Position numbers and translations under genes: made by a program
DNA from: Peptostreptococcaceae bacterium
GTDB taxonomy: Bacteria > Bacillota_A > Clostridia > Peptostreptococcales > Acidaminobacteraceae
Length of the DNA stretch: 12,244 bases
Direction of reading: 5' to 3'
Assembly: GCA_013619035.1 (NCBI GenBank)
Contig: JABXKX010000634.1
Span: 1 to 12,244, forward strand
Part shown: positions 7,424 through 12,244 of the stretch, one piece after another
How positions within the stretch are numbered: position 1 is the first letter of the stretch
Layout of the letters: each line of letters opens with the position of its first letter
The notes under the pieces: generated by a model
What the model saw: the letters and a program-made list of their open reading frames with translations, nothing else
What the model was told of the DNA's origin: nothing
Databases searched by the model: none

Positions 7424-9478
7424 TTAACCTTTCATTTGACGCCACATAATTTCTACGACATCTCCGTTTTTTAATAAATCTGTATAGTTTGCTTTATGTC
7501 CATTCAAAGTTAATACCAATATGCCTTGCGGTCGACTGATATCAAAATTAATGTACTCAAACACATCTACAAACACCATTTTCCTGTTAATATTTTCAAC
7601 TGTAATACGTTCACCATTGACGAGTAATTCGTAATTATAGAATACTTCTTCAACAACTTTTACCTCTGGCTCATAAGAAATAATAACATCTTCTTCAATT
7701 TCAATAGCTTCAAAAGTTTCTTCACTGATGACGTCTAATAAATCAGCTTTTTCCTCTAAGAGTCTGGTTCTAACAATATCATTAGATTGAATCAATCGAT
7801 CTAATGTCACTTTTTCACCATTAACATAGGTCTCAACAACGTTATGATCTACTCCTCTAAACCGAAGTAATTCTTTTACAGTTCTCATTTCTTCAAAAGA
7901 GATATCATCACCACTATTAATATCATAATCAATATCTATGTTTCTATCATTTACCCTGACATTGTATTTATTAATCATACGTTCATCGTTAAATATGAAC
8001 TCATGTGGTTGTACCAGTTCTTTTAATATCATTCTAGCATCAGTACCTTTTATGCCAGATTCAATGTGAATCACATCTTTATTTCTAAGTTTATAATCTA
8101 AACTAGCCAAACTGCCATTAACAAATATTCTAGCAGCAACACCATGTCCACCTTTTAATACCCTTGACTTATTATTAAGTGTATACAGTAAAGAACTACC
8201 TCGTTCAGGCAAAAGATTTCTTGCGCTATAACCTACTAAGATTAAAGCATCCGATACATTGAGTTGTTTAGAATTCAATAATCTTACCGATTTTTCATTA
8301 ACCATTATTTGAAGAAAATCATTTTCTTTTTCTTTAATCGCTGTAACACCTATACCAAGAGGTGTGATAAACTCTGGACCTTTTAAAGCTTCTGTTTTAA
8401 ATACTATTTTTTCTAATGATTCAACGGGTTTAATGACAACTCTTTCTTTTGGCAGTTCTAATTCTGCTGCAAGCAAATCAGTAAAACCTGGAATTTGACA
8501 ACCGCCACCTATACAAAATACTGCACTTGGTGTTTTATCGTTATATTCAAGAATCTGTTTTGAAATCATTTCAGCTGTTTCAATCATTTTATCTTTAATC
8601 GGTTCAACAATTTCTTCTGTTGTTTTTTGATGTGTCATACCAATAATATCTGTAAAAGTATGGTTATCACTTTGATTCAGTTGAATCTTAAGAGCTTCTG
8701 CTTTATCAAAATCCAATAAGAAATGTTTTGCAATTTCTTCAGTAAATTTATCTCCTGCAGCAGCAACCATTCCAAAGGAAATAACACTACCCTCTTTTGT
8801 TATTGCAATATCCGAAGTACCTGCACCAATATCAACCAGTGCTAGATTTAACAGTCTTAAGTTCTGTGGAATTGCGACATTAATTGCAGCAATCGGCTCC
8901 AATGTCATATTCAAGACTTCAAGCCCCGCTCTATCGACCACAGTATACAAACCATCCACAACAATATGTGGTAAAAAAGTCGCAATTAATTCAATTTTAA
9001 GTTGACTACCTCTATGTCCCTTCGGATTGATATTCATCACATTATCAATAAAGTAGTTACATACGTTATACCCAACACAATAATATCTACTTTCACCCGT
9101 TCGTTTATCCACTTCTATTTGACTTTGTGCGACTTGAATACCTTCCATCTCCACATTGTTAATAAATTCTTGTGTAATGGCTTCTCCAATTTCCAATTCT
9201 CGCTCGACTGTTATCTTTTCTGTTTTAAGCGCACGTCCAGCTGCTGCTATGGCAACTTTCTTAAAAGTCATATTATTACGTTTTTCTAGTATTTCTTTAA
9301 CAGATCTTACTACTTCAGTTACCTTTTGGATATCATGTATTTGACCATCATACATCGCTCGGTCAGGATGGTTCATGATTTCGTAATCTACGACCTCATA
9401 AGTCTCACCATTTAAGACTGAAACAACACCAACAACTGTTCTCGTACCAATATCTAAAGAAAACAATGCTTCATTCAT
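7424..9478 (-). CDS. FtsA/PilM-like actin-fold ATPase with long C-terminal beta-grasp-like extension
   Basis: The 684-residue protein has an actin/Hsp70-type ATPase domain of the FtsA group. PHOSPHATE-1 is SLDIGTRTVVGVV (7-19). A 1C-like region follows with YYCVGYNVCNYFIDNVMNIN (132-151) and GHRGSQLKIE. PHOSPHATE-2 is LVDIGAGTSDIAI (214-226) and the adenosine motif is CIGGGCQIPGF (322-332). FtsA is usually about 420 residues and ends in a membrane-binding helix. Here the domain ends near 385 and is followed by about 300 extra residues with repeated VNG/LNG...D units (about 451-472, 507-528, 550-571, 656-677), and no amphipathic tail is seen. Similar long FtsA-like proteins occur in Clostridia; their function is not established, and division or envelope roles are inferred. 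ATG at 9476-9478 has a strong AGGAGG five to six bases upstream and replaces a TTG start 15 codons earlier. It is the first gene of the unit. Confidence 0.88.
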   Translation of the reverse strand: MNEALFSLDIGTRTVVGVVSVLNGETYEVVDYEIMNHPDRAMYDGQIHDIQKVTEVVRSVKEILEKRNNMTFKKVAIAAAGRALKTEKITVERELEIGEAITQEFINNVEMEGIQVAQSQIEVDKRTGESRYYCVGYNVCNYFIDNVMNINPKGHRGSQLKIELIATFLPHIVVDGLYTVVDRAGLEVLNMTLEPIAAINVAIPQNLRLLNLALVDIGAGTSDIAITKEGSVISFGMVAAAGDKFTEEIAKHFLLDFDKAEALKIQLNQSDNHTFTDIIGMTHQKTTEEIVEPIKDKMIETAEMISKQILEYNDKTPSAVFCIGGGCQIPGFTDLLAAELELPKERVVIKPVESLEKIVFKTEALKGPEFITPLGIGVTAIKEKENDFLQIMVNEKSVRLLNSKQLNVSDALILVGYSARNLLPERGSSLLYTLNNKSRVLKGGHGVAARIFVNGSLASLDYKLRNKDVIHIESGIKGTDARMILKELVQPHEFIFNDERMINKYNVRVNDRNIDIDYDINSGDDISFEEMRTVKELLRFRGVDHNVVETYVNGEKVTLDRLIQSNDIVRTRLLEEKADLLDVISEETFEAIEIEEDVIISYEPEVKVVEEVFYNYELLVNGERITVENINRKMVFVDVFEYINFDISRPQGILVLTLNGHKANYTDLLKNGDVVEIMWRQMKG

Positions 9479-9527
9479 AAAAACCCTCCTGCAAAAATTC
9501 TTCTGCAAAATTTCTCTTGCCAAACAT

Positions 9528-9536
9528 ATTATATCA
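9528..9536 (-). promoter_or_regulatory. Extended -10 promoter of the FtsA-like unit
   Basis: The minus strand reads TGATATAAT, a perfect TATAAT with the TGn extension, about 50 bases before the FtsA-like ATG. The -35 hexamer at a 17-base spacing (9551-9556) reads GCTAAT and is poor, which fits an extended -10 promoter. No terminator hairpin follows nth, so read-through from nth may add to expression. Confidence 0.55.
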
Positions 9537-9576
9537 TATTATTCGCGCGTATTAGCATCCTTTAAATACCAATAAA

Positions 9577-10212
9577 CTATTTCGCTTGGGTCTTGTAATA
9601 CTTACAAAAGGACTGAACACTACAATTTCCACATTCTGGCTGTCTTGCTTTACAAACTCGTCTACCATGAAAGATTAATAAATGATGAGAAAGGTTCCAT
9701 CTATACTTAGGAATTTGTCGTTTTAAATCTTCTTCAATAATTAGCACATTATCTGTTTTTGAAAATCCCAATCGATTCGCAAGTCTCCTCACATGAGTAT
9801 CTACAGCCATTGATGGAATATCAAATCCAACACTTCTTACCACATTTGCGGTTTTTCTACCAACACCACTTAATGATGTTAAATCCTCCATTGCTGTAGG
9901 CACTTCCCCATCAAAACGTTCTAATAAAGACATGCTTAAATCATATACATAACCAGCTTTGCTATTACTGAGTCCTAATGTTTTGATATAAGTCCTAATT
10001 TCATTTGGTGTAAGTTTTATCATCTTTTCCGGTGTATTTGCTGCAGCAAACAAACCTTTCGTCGCTTCATTTACACTCACATCAGTAGTTTGAGCACTGA
10101 GTACTGTTGCTACCAAAAGTTCGTATGTTGATGTAAAGTTAAGCTCACATACTGCATCAGGATGTGTTTCATATAATAGATCGATTATTTTATTTGCTTT
10201 TTCTCTTCTCAT
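9577..10212 (-). CDS. nth: Endonuclease III, DNA glycosylase/AP lyase
   Basis: This base-excision repair enzyme removes oxidised pyrimidines and cleaves at abasic sites. The 211-residue form aligns closely with E. coli Nth. It has ELNFTSTYELLVATVLSAQ (23-41), the helix-hairpin-helix LSGVGRKTANVV (114-125) with catalytic Lys120, and MAVDTHVRRLANRLGF (135-150) with catalytic Asp138. The 4Fe-4S ligands are Cys187, Cys194, Cys197 and Cys203 in C-X6-C-X2-C-X5-C spacing. All positions match the E. coli numbering as I recall it, which supports ATG at 10210-10212, preceded by GGAG at five bases, over an ATG 15 codons upstream. A short GTGTC-AAA-GACAC hairpin (10233-10245) lies just before the ribosome binding site. 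No clear terminator follows the gene. Confidence 0.96.
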   Translation of the reverse strand: MRREKANKIIDLLYETHPDAVCELNFTSTYELLVATVLSAQTTDVSVNEATKGLFAAANTPEKMIKLTPNEIRTYIKTLGLSNSKAGYVYDLSMSLLERFDGEVPTAMEDLTSLSGVGRKTANVVRSVGFDIPSMAVDTHVRRLANRLGFSKTDNVLIIEEDLKRQIPKYRWNLSHHLLIFHGRRVCKARQPECGNCSVQSFCKYYKTQAK

Positions 10213-10320
10213 ATTATCTCCATACAAGAAATGTGTCTTTGACACGTTCCAATTCATAACTCATATAATAAAGTTATATCAATAGTTTCATCTATTGTTC
10301 CTAATCCAATTTATATACAT

Positions 10321-10347
10321 AGAAAAATCCTAAGATAACTTAGGATT
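10321..10347 (-). terminator. Intrinsic terminator of the rpsA-like gene, overlapping its stop codon
   Basis: On the minus strand AATCCTAAG-TTAT-CTTAGGATT forms a perfect 9-bp stem (10326-10347) followed by TTTCT, giving a TTTTTCT run with the end of the stem. The stem begins within the TAA stop codon (10346-10348). It separates the rpsA-like gene from nth. Confidence 0.8.
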
Positions 10348-11500
10348 ATAATTTCAAATTCTTTAATTTATCTTTGAACAAGCTACCGATAGTTGTTTCT
10401 TTCGGCTCTTCTTCTAAGAATTCAGCAACATCCACATCTTCTTCTTCATTTAAAGCCTTCATGCTAAAGCTCATTTTATGATTTTCTGAATCAATACCTA
10501 TGATTAGAACTTCAACAGTCTGACCAATTGCTAATACATCAGCAGCTTTTGCTATACGTTCTTCAGAGATCTCAGAAACATGTAATAAACCATCAATGCC
10601 ACTTTCAAGTTCAACAAAAGCACCAAAACTAGCGAGTCTTGTTACAACACCTGTTACGATATCATCTTCACTGTAATAAGCAGATATATCAGACCATGGA
10701 TTATCTTGTACATCATTCAGTCTTAAGCCAATTCTTTTTGATTGTTTATCAACCTTTAAGACAGTTACTTCTACTCGGTCTCCAACATTCACAACATCAG
10801 AAGGATGTTTGATACGTTTCCAAGATAATTCTGTGATGTGAATCAATCCATCAGCGCCACCAATATCGACAAAAGCACCGAAGTCAGCAAGTCTTGTCAC
10901 TGTACCTGTATAAATTTGTCCTTCTGTTAGATTATCAAATAATTGATTACCTTGTTGTTCTTTTATCTCTGCTAATAAAATTTTTGCAGACAAAACAACA
11001 CTGTTCTTCTCTTTATTGTACTCCAAAGCTTTTACTTCTAATTCTTCACCAACATAACTTGATAAATCTTCAACATACGTTAATGACAATTGTGAGCCTG
11101 GAATAAATCCTCTTACACCTTTTAGTTCACAAATAACTCCACCTTTGATGGCTTCTGTTATCTTTACTTTAAATGTTTTAGTTCCTTCTATACTAAGATC
11201 TAGATCATCCCAAACCTTAACATATTCAGCTTGTTTTTTACTTAAAGATAGATTACCTTCTCCATCATTACCTAAAACGATAACAGTAATTTTGTCACCT
11301 TCTTTGTAATGGTCCATCGGGTCAATCGGATAATCTTCTAACTCCTCAACGGGTACGATGCCATCCATCGAACTACCGACATTAACCATTACTTCCTCGT
11401 GATTGACTGAAATTACTGTACCTTCTACTATACTACCTCTTCTTAATACTTTCATAGATTTTTCAATTTCATCCATGTAAGCATCCATTGATTCTGTCAT
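10346..11500 (-). CDS. rpsA: 30S ribosomal protein S1-like protein with four S1 domains
   Basis: The 384-residue protein has four OB-fold S1 RNA-binding domains at about 22-88, 105-173, 194-262 and 279-348. Domains 3 and 4 carry the classic motif (VTRLADFGAFVDIGGADGLI and VTRLASFGAFVELESGIDGL), while domains 1 and 2 are more divergent (MDGIVPVEEL, GVRGFIPGSQL). The tail is acidic and then basic (EEEPKE...KDKLKNLKL). Four-domain S1-like proteins are usual in Bacillota, where E. coli S1 has six; a role in translation or mRNA binding is likely, though full S1 function is less certain. ATG at 11498-11500 follows a strong AGGAGG, so I prefer it to a start ten codons upstream. In many Clostridia this gene is fused to or next to ispH; here it stands alone with its own promoter and terminator. 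Confidence 0.92.
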   Translation of the reverse strand: MTESMDAYMDEIEKSMKVLRRGSIVEGTVISVNHEEVMVNVGSSMDGIVPVEELEDYPIDPMDHYKEGDKITVIVLGNDGEGNLSLSKKQAEYVKVWDDLDLSIEGTKTFKVKITEAIKGGVICELKGVRGFIPGSQLSLTYVEDLSSYVGEELEVKALEYNKEKNSVVLSAKILLAEIKEQQGNQLFDNLTEGQIYTGTVTRLADFGAFVDIGGADGLIHITELSWKRIKHPSDVVNVGDRVEVTVLKVDKQSKRIGLRLNDVQDNPWSDISAYYSEDDIVTGVVTRLASFGAFVELESGIDGLLHVSEISEERIAKAADVLAIGQTVEVLIIGIDSENHKMSFSMKALNEEEDVDVAEFLEEEPKETTIGSLFKDKLKNLKL

Positions 11501-11531
11501 GAAAACCCTCCTTAATTTTTGAGTCACCATT

Positions 11532-11561
11532 ATTATACACTAAGAAAACATGACCTACCAA
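11532..11561 (-). promoter_or_regulatory. Promoter of the rpsA-like gene
   Basis: The minus strand has TTGGTA (11556-11561), an 18-base spacer and a perfect TATAAT (11532-11537). The leader to the ATG at 11500 is about 25 nt and contains AGGAGG. A 34-bp interrupted palindrome begins eight bases upstream of the -35 element. Confidence 0.6.
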
Positions 11562-11568
11562 CTGTTTT

Positions 11569-11602
11569 AAGTGTAATTTAATATGTCTATACATTTACAC
11601 TT
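11569..11602. repeat. 34-bp interrupted palindrome in the divergent intergenic region
   Basis: AAGTGTAA (11569-11576) and TTACACTT (11595-11602) are perfect 8-base inverted arms separated by 18 bases. The element lies between the rpsA-like promoter and the plus-strand membrane gene. It could be an operator for a dimeric regulator; no regulator gene is visible nearby, so the role is unknown. Confidence 0.45.
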
Positions 11603-11683
11603 TCATGCGCATAATAAGTACAGTCGTACCATTCTTTTTTTATTTTTGGTTTTTATGTTAATATTTAGAAAAAGGAGATCCTT

Positions 11684-12025
11684 ATGAAAAAATATTTAGG
11701 AGTTATCATTTTTATCACATTGCAACTCATAACAATCTTTAGTTTCACACAAATACTTGAATTGGAATCCGTTTTAGGTATCTGGGCACTTATTTACCTA
11801 TATGTTTTCTCTAGTATGGTCTTTAAGACGACTCTGCACGTTGGTGGAATCGGGGCTACTCATAAAAGAGACTACGATACTGTTACAGGAGACTTGAAAG
11901 GCGAAGAAGTTCACCTTAACATTAAGGAACCACGTTATTCATTGAAATCCATTAACACAAAATGGATCTATTTAGGTCTGTTCGTTATAAATGCCGTATT
12001 CTGCTATATATTAATAAAAGGATAG
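11684..12025 (+). CDS. Small three-helix membrane protein, unrecognised
   Basis: The 113-residue product has hydrophobic segments at about 5-23, 31-48 and 93-111. Between the second and third lies a polar loop of some 45 residues containing HVGGIGATHKRDYDTVTGD and a charged stretch. I recognise no family. The ATG follows AAGGAG by about six to seven bases. It is divergent from the rpsA-like gene and is the first plus-strand gene in the window. A possible -10 (TGTTAATAT) lies about 30 bases upstream, but no good -35 accompanies it. Its TAG stop lies inside an imperfect hairpin (12019-12039). The next gene, also membrane-associated, follows on the same strand after a 118-base spacer. Confidence 0.8.
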   Translation: MKKYLGVIIFITLQLITIFSFTQILELESVLGIWALIYLYVFSSMVFKTTLHVGGIGATHKRDYDTVTGDLKGEEVHLNIKEPRYSLKSINTKWIYLGLFVINAVFCYILIKG

Positions 12026-12039
12026 GCTAAGCCAATCCT
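12019..12039. terminator. Possible terminator hairpin at the end of the small membrane gene
   Basis: AGGAT-A-GGC-TAA-GCC-A-ATCCT forms an 8-bp stem with one A-A mismatch and a three-base loop around the stop codon at 12023-12025. On the plus strand it is followed by AATACAAAATC, with no U-tract, so plus-strand termination would be weak. The minus strand has TTTTATT after the stem, but no minus-strand gene is seen to its right. Confidence 0.35.
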
Positions 12040-12143
12040 AATACAAAATCACTAAGAGATATTTCAATATATTCATGTAATTGCTCTTAGATTCATAAAC
12101 TGCATTGAAATAGTGAGATAAAAAAACGAACGGAGGAATTTAG

Positions 12144-12244
12144 ATGAAAAAGAATGTTTTTGCTTATACAATGATATTTATTCTGATTTGTACCGCGGTA
12201 ATTGTTATTATAAAAAATTATTCTTTAGAAGAAGAGATTTCATC
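12144..12244 (+). CDS. Start of a membrane-anchored or secreted protein, cut by the window edge
   Basis: ATG at 12144 follows GGAGG by about seven bases. The 33 visible codons encode a basic start (MKKNVFAY), a hydrophobic helix at about 8-24 (TMIFILICTAVIVIIK) and the beginning of a polar region, NYSLEEEIS. This is an N-terminal signal anchor or uncleaved signal sequence, with no lipobox cysteine pattern. Nothing more can be said about function. Confidence 0.75.
   Translation, partial: MKKNVFAYTMIFILICTAVIVIIKNYSLEEEIS

Noticed and set aside
9002..9344. Two overlapping plus-strand open frames inside the FtsA-like gene
   Set aside because: They are antisense to the ATPase domain and lack ribosome sites; their composition is that of an antisense frame.
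9541..9550. CGCGCG tract in AT-rich DNA before the FtsA-like gene
   Set aside because: A single six-base run with no partner repeat or known site; too little to support a function.

Overview
The window is about one-third G+C and looks like the chromosome of a low-GC Bacillota, most likely a member of the Clostridia. The grounds are strong AGGAGG-type ribosome binding sites, a DUF2225 protein, a four-domain ribosomal S1-like protein and a long FtsA-like ATPase of a type I recall from Clostridia. The species cannot be fixed from the sequence alone. Almost everything is read from the minus strand; only the last ~560 bases carry plus-strand genes. No rRNA, tRNA, CRISPR array or complete mobile element is visible, and no gene-free stretch exceeds 300 bases (the longest is 11501-11683).

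Region 1 (about 204-6387, minus strand) is a tightly packed operon for the late steps of adenosylcobalamin synthesis. In transcription order it is cobU, cobS, cobC, cbiA, cbiP, cbiB and the start of cobD (threonine-phosphate decarboxylase). Genes abut or overlap (three ATGA overlaps, one TAG-ATG abutment), which suggests translational coupling. CbiA and CbiP amidate the corrin ring. CobD would make aminopropanol phosphate, which CbiB attaches. CobU activates the product with GMP, CobS joins it to alpha-ribazole, and CobC removes a phosphate. A sigma-A-like promoter (6417-6445) sits so close to cobU that the leader is only about 20 nt, leaving no room for a cobalamin riboswitch.

The left end is anomalous. 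The cobD reading frame is intact through its NPNNPKG motif and then breaks. It stops at 132, without the catalytic lysine half, and the first ~200 bases have clearly higher G+C (~43%) and a different open frame running off the window. This is a deletion, insertion or rearrangement breakpoint, or an assembly misjoin.

Region 2 (6489-9536, minus) is a three-gene unit: an FtsA/PilM-like actin-fold ATPase with a ~300-residue C-terminal extension containing repeated beta-grasp-like units, a DUF2225 zinc-ribbon protein, and a 69-residue two-helix membrane protein, ended by a clear intrinsic terminator. An extended -10 promoter precedes it.

Region 3 (9577-11561, minus) holds nth (endonuclease III, with all catalytic and Fe-S residues) and an rpsA-like gene with its own promoter and a terminator that begins inside its stop codon.

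Region 4 (11562-12244, plus) starts with a divergent intergenic region containing a 34-bp interrupted palindrome. It is followed by a small unrecognised three-helix membrane protein, a structured 118-base spacer, and the first 33 codons of another membrane-anchored or secreted protein cut by the window edge.
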